NCBI GenBank assembly: GCA_946800325.1
Contig: OX326957.1
Coordinates: 29,499,054-29,563,053 of the forward strand
Source of the DNA: Luzula sylvatica
Taxonomy: Eukaryota > Streptophyta > Magnoliopsida > Poales > Juncaceae
Direction: 5' to 3'
DNA length: 64,000 bases
Shown: piece after piece, positions 27,741 to 39,752 of the stretch
Layout of the letters: the number at the start of each line of letters is the position of its first letter
How positions within the stretch are numbered: position 1 is the first letter of the stretch
Made by a program: the position numbers and the translations under genes
The notes under the pieces: model-generated
The model's database searches: none
The model's input: only the letters and a program-made list of their open reading frames with translations
What the model was told of the DNA's origin: nothing

Positions 27741-28861
27741 AGTTATGATGGGTATCTAATTGTCGCCATAACAAAATGGGGCAAATGAGGCCAAACCAAA
27801 GGGCTGTCTCATGCATGGAACTCTCCAATGAGATACAACTCGACAGAAAAGCTTAACAATTGGTGGGTCTCGTGCCATATGGCGACGTGATATCGGTCCA
27901 ACACGATCACATTTTGGTATCCATTTGGGCCGCCCAATTGGCTGGTTCAACAGAATAAAAGTTTGGTTTTGTGACATAAGAACATTTGGCAAGTCTTTAA
28001 GGGTTGTACCATTTTATCATTATTGTTCTTTCGTCATTTCAGCACGGGCTTTGGATTTTTTATAGATATTTTTGCTTCAATTTTGGATTCATTTTTCTAA
28101 TATTTTATTAGTATATATAATGTTATAGTGGGAACAATGGGGGATTTTGACAAAACAAGAAACAACACTATAATCTTTTTTTTGGGGAAAGGGCAAATAT
28201 TGAAATTTACATTTGTTATCAAAAAAAAAAATTGTTCCTTTTACGTTCTCTCACATTACTTAATTTGTTGGCATAAATTTAATTGACTGAATTTAATTTT
28301 AATTCCAAATTAATGTATGGTAAACAATAAAATTAAATTCATCTCTTGTATACATTATTTTTTTATCATGTGATAAATTTAGCATCCTAAAAGCATTTAG
28401 CACATACAAATTAATTGCATTAATTATTTGCTCATCTATTTTATTTTATGTGTGTATCGGTAATCTCAAATTATATATTTTCCATATTTATTAAGTTAGA
28501 GTTATTGAATGTGGGTGGTGGTAAACAATGTTATTTAAAATATTAAATGTATTAATGATGTGTAAAATGATTGATTTAACAGTTGTTAAACAGTGTAGAT
28601 GGATCATATACACATGTTTAACACATGTAAAAAAATCAATTAATCGAGTATAATAATTTATTTTCAAATTTGTAAGTTTAGATTTTAATTAATCATGGAT
28701 GGTAGTGAACAAACCCAATAAAAACATTAAATGTATTAATGATGGGTTTAACAATAAATATTTAATTCCATCTCATTCTATATAGGATGGTTCAAACAAA
28801 AAAAATTAATGATCCGCTACAAGATTTAATGACATGTCAACACATCAAACATCTAGGGGAT
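27741..28861. other. Intergenic, AT-rich
   Basis: No gene seen. Two related blocks with the core AAATGTATTAATGATG occur at about 28545 and 28727, a diverged direct repeat about 180 bp apart. The copia LTR begins at about 28862. Confidence 0.4.
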
Positions 28862-29207
28862 TGTAAGGTGATGAATATCATCACTCTTGTTATGAATGCC
28901 TCCATAATCTCACCATCTAGATTAATTTTTCCTTCTTAGATTCATTAATATTTTTTGGAAATATGTATGCATTAAATGATTATGCATGTATATTGGTTAT
29001 ATTATCATGTATCCTCTAGAGTTTTTTATGCATGTATGAATACCTTCATGGGACTATAAAAGGAGGGATTGTGATCATTTGTAATTATTCAAGCCAAACA
29101 TTAAGAAACACATTTAGTAAAGAGATATACATTTTACGTCTTATTCTTCCTCTTTCATTTTTCTACATCCAATATATATTCCATTAGTAGCAGTATTTAC
29201 CTTAACA
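28862..29207 (+). mobile_element. 5' LTR of an old copia element
   Basis: Begins TGTAAGGTGA and ends TACCTTAACA, nearly inverted to each other. TATAAAAG lies at 29055-29062, and the end is followed three bases later by a tRNA-Met primer site. The matching 3' LTR was not found downstream. Confidence 0.7.
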
Positions 29208-29210
29208 AAC

Positions 29211-29221
29211 TGGTATCAGAG
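29211..29221 (+). promoter_or_regulatory. Primer binding site (tRNA-Met)
   Basis: TGGTATCAGAG, the conserved complement of the 3' end of initiator tRNA-Met used by plant copia elements. It starts 4 nt after the LTR end at 29207. Confidence 0.85.
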
Positions 29222-30287
29222 TGAGGCACGTCAGTACTTTGTTGCTTTAGTAAATTGCGCTTTTTAGGTTGTATTACTATGAATTAAAATGTGGTTATGT
29301 CGACCAAAATTTGATATTGAGAAGTATGATGGCACACCGAGTTTTGCGCTTTGCAAGTACGGATGATGGCGATTTTGTCGAATCAAGGTGTAAAGACGGC
29401 CTCATTCGAGCGATCGGAAATGTTGACGGACGACGATAAAGATGTTGAATGGAATTTGATGGATGATTGTGTTGGGAATTCACCCGTCCCCGGGCCCGCG
29501 TAGCGGATATGTAGGCCCGGTCCGGTTCCCTAAATCCAAGATCACGCCATGACTTCGAGGGTACGATGCAATAGAAGGATAGACGATTACCAGCGTGAAA
29601 TTGATCACGCACGACGGGTTGATCGCTCGCATCCTTTCCTTCTCCGATGTCACGTTGGTGAGTAGCCCATGTGTCCCATACCACACGTCTCCCACTGTCT
29701 TGACACGTCTCTGGTTGTCTTCGTGCGTCCCACGTCCAAGCGCTTCCACCGTCTTTCACTCTCGTTGACGTTCCTTCGGTTCGATCACAATCGGAGAGCC
29801 ACAAGTGTCGCTCCTCTACTTGTATCCACCGTGAGTCGGAGTTCGTCGGTCGCGGATGCAACTGTCTAGACGCTGCACCGGTGAACTTGCATGATTGAAT
29901 TGATTCTCTACTCCGAGAAAAATTGTTTTCATCGGGAACTTGCAACTGCCTAGACATCAAGTTCCAAACTTGTGCGCATCCAGTCCTCCTCTAAGAAGGC
30001 ATCTCTTCGAGTCATGAAAATCTCATTTTCATCGGGACGTTAGAACTAATATCCTTTAGTTTACTTAAGGATATATGATAAATGAACAATTTTCAGATTT
30101 GGGATTGAGTTTAACCGAAACAAATTTCGAAATATATTCACATCCTCAAATATGTACAAATGACAACTTCGGAACCATTCCGATTCATATCTCATATTGC
30201 GTCTTTTGTACCAATTAGAAGGTTTATGGTCCATATCTTATATGTAACCATTAATTAGTGCGGCTGTCTCAAGGGCGTATCCCCAAA

Positions 30288-30310
30288 AAAAAAAAAATTT
30301 TTTTTTTTTT
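30288..30310. repeat. Poly(A)-poly(T) palindrome
   Basis: A run of As is followed immediately by a run of Ts (about 11-13 each) inside the integrase-like part of the nested element. The homologous site in the element at 42789 (around 46910) reads only CAAAAATATTTTGGGG. Confidence 0.7.
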
Positions 30311-32837
30311 GAGAGATCCGTTTGACTTATCATTTATCGAACAATGTCCAACATACGATCATTTCCTCTTTTCGAACACATCTCAATGTTCCGAAATGAA
30401 GATAATCGTGAAACGATTCCACAATCATGAATGATAATCAATACTTATAACTCAAATATCGCCTCTTCGATCCTATCGTAATGCGTAGCTCAAATACTCG
30501 CCTCCTCGATCTTATCAAAGGGCTTTGATTTTCTTGCTTAGTCAATTTTGTATTTCATTTTTCAAACTCTTTGAACATTTCAAAAGTATCCGTTTCGGCA
30601 CGCATTAAACAAATATTACCGTATCTAGTTTAACTGTCCGTAAACGTAACAAAATACTGATAGCCTCCTCTTGCCTCGGAATTTATCGGAACATTTACAT
30701 TTTAATGTAATTTCCAATAATTCGTTGGATCTTTCTCCAACCTTTGGAGAATGATGCCCTTTGTCGTATTGCCTAATAAATAAGTATCGCATTAATCAAT
30801 CAAATCTAATTCGAATGATTCTAGCAATCCATCATATGGAATCTAGATACTCGTATCTCGTTTATATGGCCATGATGGCAACGCCAAAAGAAGCAATCAA
30901 CTTCTAGGTTTAATCCTCCTCGGATTTCACCGTTCTTTGAGTCATTAGTTTGGACAACTCCTTGTCCGAACTTTCTGTTTGGAAAACATTTTCCCAAAAT
31001 ACCCTTAGACATTTATTTCTTTCGATTCCGCCTTTGAATTACAAGGACATCCACGCATCTATATGCACTGGATTCCTCGGATGCTTCGAGCATCTCCAAT
31101 TCAAATTTGAATCGCAGCTTATGCAATCTCGGGATCGACTTATCTATCGAATGCATATGATATTCTGTCACGAAGATCAAATCTCGTACCATCAACACAT
31201 GAGTGTTAATTAAAGACCCATAGGCGTCTCAAAATTAACCTACTCTTTGAGCCGCATTGAACCATTCAACGCACTCTAGCTCTTGAAATTATTTCATGAG
31301 CGTTGTGTTTTATTTTCGTATGCACCCGAATTCTCAAAACATTTTTGAAAATATGCGTCTTTACATGCCACCACAAGGCACGTAATATCGTTCGATTCCT
31401 TCTTAAGTTTATCGAACCCGGCTTTCTCTAAAGCCAAAGCCTCGAGCCCCGAATTTTTCATTTCTGTGTCCAACACGTTCCTTTAAGTCTAAGAACTATT
31501 TTTTAACTATCAAGGTTAAGAACGGTAATTCCGGCCCAAAAGCCATCTATCATATCGATCTCATCGATATATTTGGTGTTGCTTAAAACATAATTCTAAA
31601 CGGATGATGAAAATTAAGCTCATAACCGTGCGTACTTAATCTATATGATTATATGATGATTATATGTTAATTATATGCTAGTGTTATTTTATCGAATCGA
31701 CAACCCTCATATCGATACGGGACTCTAAGTCCATAACACTTGAGATCCATATTTCGTAATCCTCCCACAAGTGACGTAGGCCTATCGAGTGGGATCTCAC
31801 TTATTTAGGTAGGATATAATCCAATCGTATCATATACGACTCTCAACTTTTATAGAATTTCGGTGATTGATCGTATCATATACAATCCCAATTCCGTGTG
31901 TGCATTCTATCTATGCCCCGAACTCTAATCGGATTAGCTTGGACGGTTAAACTAAAACCATACTAAACGTATCAACTAGTTTAAATTTAAACATGCCTTA
32001 CGAAGGCCCAATCCACATTTAAATTATACTAAAGCTTATTGTCATATTGAACTACGCGTATACGCATGCCTGACGAAGGCCCAATCCACACGTATATTTG
32101 TAAACAAACATGACAACTGTTTATATGGGAGACATCTAGTTAGTTTATAATTACGCAAAATTCTATCATTTCAAATTTCGCTGTGAGGGATTTGTTGTGT
32201 CATACATCAACTTACTAGGTTTTATATTCACAAGGTTTTCATAAATGCAAATGATTTGAATTTTTGGGAGGGTAATTATTCTAAATAACTACTATTCTAT
32301 ATGCTAGTATGATTGAATTAATTGATTAGAGATAAAGATAGGCCAAAATGTATGTATATCTAATATACACCTTTTTCAAACAGAAAACTGCTCGCACCCC
32401 TTCAGTATTCTGTTGAAACGAAAATCTTAAATCGTTCCAACCTACTTTGAACGCGAACGAAAGTTCTAGATAATCTTATTATCTTTCCAACCCCAGTGGA
32501 TTGGACCCGATTGGAATTCGGATGCTAAAATTACGGATGTTTTACTAACTGTATGTCAAACAGTCCCAACCTTTCGGTATTTCATTCAAACGACATTGAT
32601 AATTCGTCCAAATGAAAAAACTGTCTATATCAAAGTCATAGATAATCTAATTATCTAACTAACCCAATTTTATGCAATCAATTTGGAGTTTCCCGCTGAA
32701 AATTAGGCCAATTTTAGTAAAATACGGACAAACGAAAAGGTAAGTATATCCAATAGACACCTTTTCAACCAGAAAACTACAGACACACCTTTTCAACCAG
32801 AAAACTACAGACACATTTTCAGTATATCCAATACACA

Positions 32838-32861
32838 CCCTAAACCCTAAACCCTAAACCC
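32838..32861. repeat. Interstitial telomere-like (CCCTAAA)3
   Basis: Three CCCTAAA units plus CCC, the plant telomere heptamer, inside the U3-like part of the nested element where the related LTRs have unique sequence. An adjacent block ending CCAGAAAACTACAGACACA (about 32764-32816) is present twice. Confidence 0.8.
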
Positions 32862-34235
32862 AATTTGTCCTGGCCCAATTGGAGTTCGTATGCAAAAGTT
32901 ATGACTGTTTTACTAACTGTATGTCATACTGTTGCACCCTTTCGGTATTTCATAGAAACGACACTGATACTTCGTTCATATGAAATATATTTCTACATGA
33001 AGGTTGTAGATAATCTTATTATCTATCTAACCCAATTTGAACCATTCAAATTGGATTTTCCTACTAAAAGATATGACCACGAATGTACGCTTACATTCGT
33101 TTATCCTTGTGTACACTTTTACGGTTGATCCGAAACTGTATTTCCTTCAGATTGAGCTCTCACGATGATCCAGTTGTGTTTACGCAACACGACTCTTCAA
33201 GAAATCTTCACAGAGACTACGGCAGCCGGTGCAGGGCAGAAGTTAGAGGGAATATATATGAAGAAATCGGTCACGAACCGGTTACGCTTGAAACAACGAT
33301 TCCACTCTTTGAAAATGGAAAAAGGTACATCTATTAAGTCGCACATTTCAAATTATACCGCGCTTCTAAATTATATGGAGAAGATTGGTATTAAGGTGGA
33401 CGATGAGGATAAGATCATGGTGTTGTTGTGTTCTTTGTCTCGGTCGGTTCAAGGAGACTATTGCTTCATAGTATAGAGTCACTTACTCTTGATGAAATTA
33501 AGAGCAATTTTCTAGTAAAATCTGACATCGACAATGACTTGTCGGTAGCCGAGAGCAATCATTAAGATGTTGGATTGGTTGTCGGGCGAGTAACACAAAA
33601 GGAGAAAACTCAGAATTCAGAGCATAGTCGTTCAAAGTCCAAGCACAAAAATCTGACAGTAACTATTGCAAGGTGAAGGAACATATTAAGGCCAACTGTT
33701 ACAAGCTAAAAAATAAACACATCTCAGAACAAAAGGGTGTTCAATCCGAACAGGCAAACGTGGCGGAATCTGGTGCAGGTGATGTACTTTTTGTGGCGGA
33801 CGGGAAGGAGAAGTTTGAGAAGAATTGTGTTATGGATACATGGGCTTCTCTACATATGATCCCAAATTGAGAGTGGTTTAACACGTACGAGTCAAGTAGT
33901 GGAGGGGTCCTCTTGGACAACAATCATTTATGCAAGGTTGCTGGAGTTGGCACGGTGAAGATCAAGATGCATGACGGGATCGTTAATACTTTGACGGGTG
34001 TGAAGCACATTCCGGACCTCAAGAAGAATATGATCTCTTTAGGTGCTCTTGAAGATATTGGTTGCAAGTTCCAAGTAAATGTGGAGTTCAAAAGGTTTCT
34101 AGAGGAGCTCTTACATTGATGAAAGCGAAACGAGTCGGTACATTATATTTTCTCGAAGGTTGTGCCGTTTCAGGCTCATTGCCTTCTCTAGCTCTCATTC
34201 GGACTCGGACACTACCAAATTGTGACATATGAGGT

Positions 34236-35095
34236 CACTACTAGAAATAGGGATGTCAATGGGCCGGGTAGAAACCCGAACCCGCGGGTACCCGACCCGA
34301 ACGGGACGGGTAATACCCGAAAAAAATACCCGCGGGTCGGGTAATACCCGAAAAAAAATACCCGCTCCGGGTTCGGGTTCGGGTTCGGGTTCGGGTATGA
34401 TTTTTTACCCGCGGGTATACCCGTTACCCGAACCCGAACCCGAACCCGAAAAATACCCGAAAATATCTCATAAATAAGAAAATTTTGGATGTTTTATGGA
34501 TTAATTATTTGTAATATTTGGATTTTTGATGTATTTGTACAAGTTGTTTGTTTTATATATTTAAAATTATTGATAATTTTACGTATTTATATAATAATTT
34601 TTAATTTTTTAATTTATTTAGATTATTTATTAATAATTTTTGGGTAACGGGTTCGGGTTCGGGTATACCCGTTACCCGCGGGTTCGGGTTCGGGTATGGA
34701 TTTTTACCCGCGGGTATTTTGGGTTCGGGTTCGGGTAATACCCGAAAATTCGGGTTCGGGTATGGGGGAGGCTTACCCGAACCCGACCCGCCCCGTTGAC
34801 ATCCCTAACTAGAAATCTTGTTTTTAGTGACGATGTAAATCGGTCACAAAAAACTCAAAAAACCGTCACTAAAGGGTTTTAGTGATGGTTACCGTCACTA
34901 AAGTCTCGTCACTGATACCTCCGAAGCTAAAAGGTACCCTTCTGTGACGGTCCGCCAAGGTTTCAGTGACGGTGTGTTCGGACCGTCACTACTATAACTT
35001 TCAGTGACCGTGTTTTTCACCGTCACAAAAAGGTTGTTTCAACAAGGGTATCTGCAAGGCCTTTAGTGACAGTTACCCTCACTAAAAGTCAAATT
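34236..35095 (+). mobile_element. CACTA (En/Spm) transposon end, split by a MITE
   Basis: Begins CACTACTAGAAA right after the copia remnant. Without the inserted MITE it continues AATCTTGTTTTTAGTGACG, then many subterminal copies of TTTAGTGACGGT and ACCGTCACTAAA to about 35095, typical of plant CACTA ends. The opposite terminus was not identified. Confidence 0.7.
34248..34807. mobile_element. hAT-type MITE with GGGTACCCG core
   Basis: The ends are TAGGGATGTCAA and its complement, with the 8-bp target duplication ACTAGAAA at 34240-34247 and 34808-34815. The interior is filled with GGGTTCGGGTTCGGGTAC-type short repeats and complements around an AT-rich centre. It is inserted inside the terminal repeat of the CACTA element. 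Confidence 0.9.
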
Positions 35096-36485
35096 ATAAA
35101 TTAAAAAATAAATACCAATTAAAATACTAGCATATAAAAAATTACTAATTACATGATACCAAGTTAATAAAGAAATTCATATATTCAAGTTAAGCAACAA
35201 ATCTTGAAATAGTATACTTGTTGACCCCTAATATAATTTGTGTACAACCAGACTGGAGTAGTTTCGTATAAGAGCGCACTTGTCACATGAATTCGGCAAT
35301 TATTCTAAATAGACTTATTTGGCTCGCGACAATCCATTGTGCATATTAATCCTGCCTGCCCCAAAAAAAATTCAAAATTCAAAATTATTAAATTACATGA
35401 TATTTTGATGCTTAATAGGGGTATATGTGGAATTATCTAAACCTTTAAAACAAGACGAGACAAAGATTTCGATCTCTCAGCAATATTAATAGGAGTTCAT
35501 AAAACACGGTCAAGGAGCATTATCACTAAGCAATTCTTCCTTGGCTACACTTAACGTAAGATATATCCCAAAAATTCATAGTGTGATGCTGTAAATTTAC
35601 GAAAATACCCGAGTTCAAAATTACAATTCAATAAAAAATAACATGCAGTATTTTTTATTTCATACCTTACGATTGAAGGGACTAAATTCGCGGCCACACG
35701 AAGTACATTTTTCGCTGCATCATCATGAACCTGAATAAAAATAAAATCATCGAAATAACCAAAGTAAAAACCTTAACTAATGTTAATAAAATATCAATTA
35801 TGTTAAAATATCAATTATGTACTGAGTAAAAATCAGTTCAATTATTTCTTACTTAGCTGCATCACCAGGAACAAGACAGTATTTTTTTATTTCATATTAC
35901 TGAAACGAAGATTTTTTTTTAGTAATTTAGGAATAATGCAGGGGTTTTATGCAAAATGACATAATTTTTACCGGCTTCGTCTCCAGTGAGCATTTTAACA
36001 AAACATCCAGTTTGTTTCACCCAAATGAACCATTCCCCCATCGTCGCTTCCACTGGCCAGAAATTCTCGTAAAATTCAAAATCACCTCAAATTAATATTA
36101 AAAAACCCTAAAAATTTGAAACAAATAATAAAAATGCTAATTAATTAATTATCTTTTTGACCAAGAAAACTAGCTTGTTTAATGTCCGTGCTCACATTAC
36201 AATGCCTGTGCTCATATCAATCGCTAGCTCACCCTGCATTTCAATTTTCACACAATTAATATTTAATCTTATCTTATTACGCATAATTTCATTTGTGCCC
36301 TTCCAAAAACTCAAAATATCACATATACCCCTACAAAATCTGAAAGTGCATGGATGTTCATGATATTTCAAAATTTATGTATTTCTTCTCAATCACATTA
36401 TTATCCTGAAAAAAGATCATAAGAAGTACCATTATCCCTGTTCAATCGGGTGAACTTAAGTCAAAATTCTCTTGTCAAACATTAC
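35096..36485. other. Interior of CACTA element or intergenic DNA, exon-like islands
   Basis: Mostly AT-rich. Two minus-strand islands look like ex-coding sequence: about 35740-35670 (VHDDAAKNVLRVAANL in one frame, after a CAG) and about 36075-35970 (FYENFWPVEATMGEWF and following). I do not recognise either. They could be captured gene pieces or decayed transposase. Confidence 0.35.
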
Positions 36486-36766
36486 GGGCCGTTTGGCAAG
36501 CGGAATTAGTAGAGTGGAATTGGATTATAAGGTGGAGGAGAAAAAAGTTCTGGAATTAGTAATTCCACAGTTTGTTTGGATGTCCGAATTATAAGATGCT
36601 GGAAAATATAATTCTTCGTTTGGATGGTTAGAAAAATTCTGGAATTTCATTATTGAAAATATAGAACAAATGTTTGATTAAAATTAATACAATATAATAG
36701 TATTATCATATAATATAAAATCATCATAATATTATTAATTGTAGTTATATTATTGCACTAATTTTA

Positions 36767-36822
<56 letters not shown>

Positions 36823-38252
36823 TAATATAAATTTAATTATAATTATATTATATTATATGACAATATATATATTCATAATACAAATATTAATATTAATATT
36901 AAAATATTGTAAATAATACTAATATATTAATATTTTTATATTAGTGCCATTATATTAGCATATTCATATAATATACTATTATAATATTAACATACTAATA
37001 TTACTAATATTGTTAATATATTAATATTATTAATATTAATAATACATTTATATTAATAATAATAATATAATATATTAAAATTACAATGTAAAAATAATGT
37101 TTAATTAAAATTGATAAAAAATATTAAGTATCTTTCTTAAATAATCAAATAAGATTGAATTTATCATTACATAATTATTGTAATAATATATATTATCCAA
37201 TTATAATGTTATTATAATGATATATAATATAATATACTATTATTACAATATAATTATTATATATTTGTTATTGAAAATCTAAAAATAATATTTCATTAAA
37301 ACTGATAAAAAATAATATTATTGTAATATTACATTATTACAATATAAAATAATATTATATTATATCTATACAATATATTATGATAATATATATTATAATT
37401 AAAAAATTATCTTATTATTTTACTATAATTACTATAAAATTAGCAATTAAATAATAATAATATTAAAATATTAAATTTACTTTACATATAATATTATATT
37501 AATTATGTGGATATAATAATTATATTATTATTATAATATAATTAATTATATGGATATGATTATAAAATAATAATATTAAAATATTATTTTATTAATTTAT
37601 AATGATTATATTATTATAATAAAATAATATTATACATATAATACATTATAATTAATATAATATTATTAATTGCATTGTTACATGATTGTAATATTGTAGT
37701 TTATTCATAAAATAATATTCTTTATAATAATATATATTATCATATTAATTATATAGATATAATATAATTATTATAAATAATAATTTATGTTATAGTAATA
37801 TATAATATAATATTAATGATATAGATTTAATAATTATAATATGATTATTATTTGATTATAATCTTTTGCTTGATTTAATGTATTAATAATATTATAATAT
37901 ATTTAATATTATATTAGTTATATCAATATAATATTTATAATATAATTGTTTTATTAGTACGATATAATTACTATATAATATAATAATTATTATTATATTA
38001 TTACATTATTATTTTTGTATTATCATTTTTTTTATCATCATTATTATTATTATTACTATTATTTGGATTAACAAGATTCTCCATCTTGGAATTCTAGCTT
38101 TTGTTGGAATCGAAATAGTGAGCAAAAGATGGAATATCAAGATTCTCCACTTTCTAATTCTCTCCCTAATTCCTTGTACCAAACAAAGAATTAGATTTTG
38201 ATGAATCTTAATATCCAATTCCAATCACTAATTCCGCCTGCCAAACAGCCCC
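36486..38252. mobile_element. Tourist/PIF-Harbinger-like element with AT core
   Basis: Left end GGGCCGTTTGGCAAGCGG; right end is the complement of GGGGCTGTTTGGCAGGCGG; flanks TAC and TAA (a 3-bp duplication with one mismatch). Sub-ends carry AATTCCAATTC blocks in inverted orientation. The centre (about 36680-38080) is almost only A and T with (AAT)n runs and no coding capacity. Confidence 0.65.
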
Positions 38253-38701
38253 TAAGAAAAAGAGAGGTCTGATGAAGATTGCGTGTTTGACAAGAGAGGT
38301 CTGATGTGTAGTCACAACATTAAGAAAAATATTTTTTCATGATTTGGAAGATAAAAATAATAATAAATAAATGTAATAAATATTAATCGTCATGTTTAAA
38401 AAAATAGTTTTTTGGTAAAAAAAATTAAAATCGATGTTAATTAAATCATGTTACTTTTTGCAATAGTAATATCTAAAATCAAAGGTTGGTGTGAATTAAT
38501 TAATAGGTTCTTAATACAAGGTCCATGATTAAATGTACTAATCATACCAGGTGGCTAGCATTTATTCTCATTAATTATCGTAATGTACTTAATTGCAACT
38601 AGATTCTTTTTATATCTCTTTTGATGAAGTATACATGATGTTGAGGGGTTTCACTCACAGAATCACAGGATAGTATTTTGATGATAATAAGGGTACAAAA
38701 A
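38253..38701. other. Spacer, no gene seen
   Basis: AT-rich interval between two Tourist-like elements. Nothing recognisable. Confidence 0.4.
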
Positions 38702-38704
38702 TAA

Positions 38705-39190
38705 GGCCCTGTTTGCTCATAGAGTTTTGATGACTAGGAAGTCAAGGAAACCGAGTTTTTGATGGTTTTGAGATATCGGTGTTTGGTCCACTCTTAGGAA
38801 GTCAAGGAATGAACAGCAAAACTTATCTAAATCCTAGGAAATTGTCTAATTTGTTGGCTTTTCAAAACTTATCTAGGAGATAAGTTTTGATCAAATTGAT
38901 AGAATGAAATTAATAAAATAATACATCAAATTAGTTATATATTAAAATGAAAATTGTAATTAGATAATAATAATAATAATAATAATACATAATACATAAT
39001 GAAAATTGTATTTAGATAATAATAATAATACATAATACATAATAATAATACTATTAATAATAATAATAATAATACATAATGAAAATTGTATTTAGATAAT
39101 AATAATAATAATAATGATGAAAATACATAATGAAAATTGTATTTAGATAATAATAATAATAATAATACATAACGAAAATTGTATTTAGAC

Positions 39191-39222
<32 letters not shown>

Positions 39223-39242
39223 ATAATGAAAATTGTATTTAG

Positions 39243-39285
<43 letters not shown>

Positions 39286-39526
39286 ATAATGAAAATTGTA
39301 ATTATAAAAAAATAATTATTATATTTAAAAAATAATAATAATATACATAATTTAACAACAACAACCAACAACAACAATCCTAGCTTTTCATCAAACACCA
39401 TTTAAACATCATACACTCGCAGTTTTTGCATTTTCCTGCTACCATAGTTTCCTGATATTCATATATTGGTTTCCTGCAACTATGAGTTTCCTGCTGCTAC
39501 ACAAAACTGACCTAGTAAACACGCCC
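38705..39526. mobile_element. Tourist-like element with (AAT)n core
   Basis: Left end GGCCCTGTTTGCT; right end the complement of GGGCGTGTTTACT; target duplication TAA at 38702-38704 and 39527-39529. These fit PIF/Harbinger Tourist MITEs. The centre (38965-39345) holds about six units of CATAATGAAAATTGTATTTAG followed by (AAT)n. Confidence 0.75.
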
Positions 39527-39752
39527 TAAAAGTTTTCAATTGTGTATTTTCAAGTTTTATAGGAAAATTGATGTTACACATCACATGTGAAGACTAAAGA
39601 GATGAGTTCATCAAGAACATAAGCGAAAAATCGCATAGTAACTATAACGCAATTTAAGAATAGTTCATTGAATTTAATAATTATATTGTGATAATTAGCT
39701 CGCAAAAAACACAATTTAGTATTAATATATTTGAATCAGTGATATTAGTATT

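Larger units (their letters stand above)
29470..33149 (-). mobile_element. Nested LTR-element derivative, U3-interior-U5 only
   Basis: Inserted in the copia gag remnant, flanked by GATTG at 29465-29469 and 33150-33154. Read on the minus strand it starts TGAAGGAAATACAG (33149) like the LTR at 42789, has U3-like modules, then jumps into leader and decayed gag-pol, and finally joins a U5-like LTR end finishing TTCCCAACA (29470). It therefore lacks R-U5 and primer site on the 5' side and the polypurine tract and U3 on the 3' side. The gag part (about 31600 down to 30800) is very similar to 45600-46400 of the element at 42789, lesions included. U3 carries an inserted telomere-like repeat. Confidence 0.8.
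29300..34235 (+). pseudogene. Copia gag-protease remnant, split by a nested element
   Basis: The gag start (KFDIEKYDGTPSF, around 29309) runs to 29469 and resumes at 33155 after the inserted element. It continues through the gag body (YMEKIGIKVDDEDK, about 33376) and a protease-like region (VMDTW at about 33830, VKHIPDLKKNMISL at about 34000) to about 34235, where a CACTA element begins. It carries several stops and frameshifts; the usual protease DSG motif reads DTW. Integrase, RT and RNase H are missing, as is the 3' LTR, so it is a dead fragment of an older insertion. Confidence 0.75.

Noticed and set aside
29295..29960. 221-codon minus-strand frame
   Set aside because: Mostly the U5-like LTR end of the nested element, running across its border into the host copia remnant; no recognisable protein.
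38965..39345. Regular repeats considered as a CRISPR array
   Set aside because: The spacers are (AAT)n runs; it is a microsatellite-bearing MITE in a plant genome.
38935..39401. Tyr/Leu-rich minus-strand frames
   Set aside because: Translation of (AAT)n inside a Tourist-like element.
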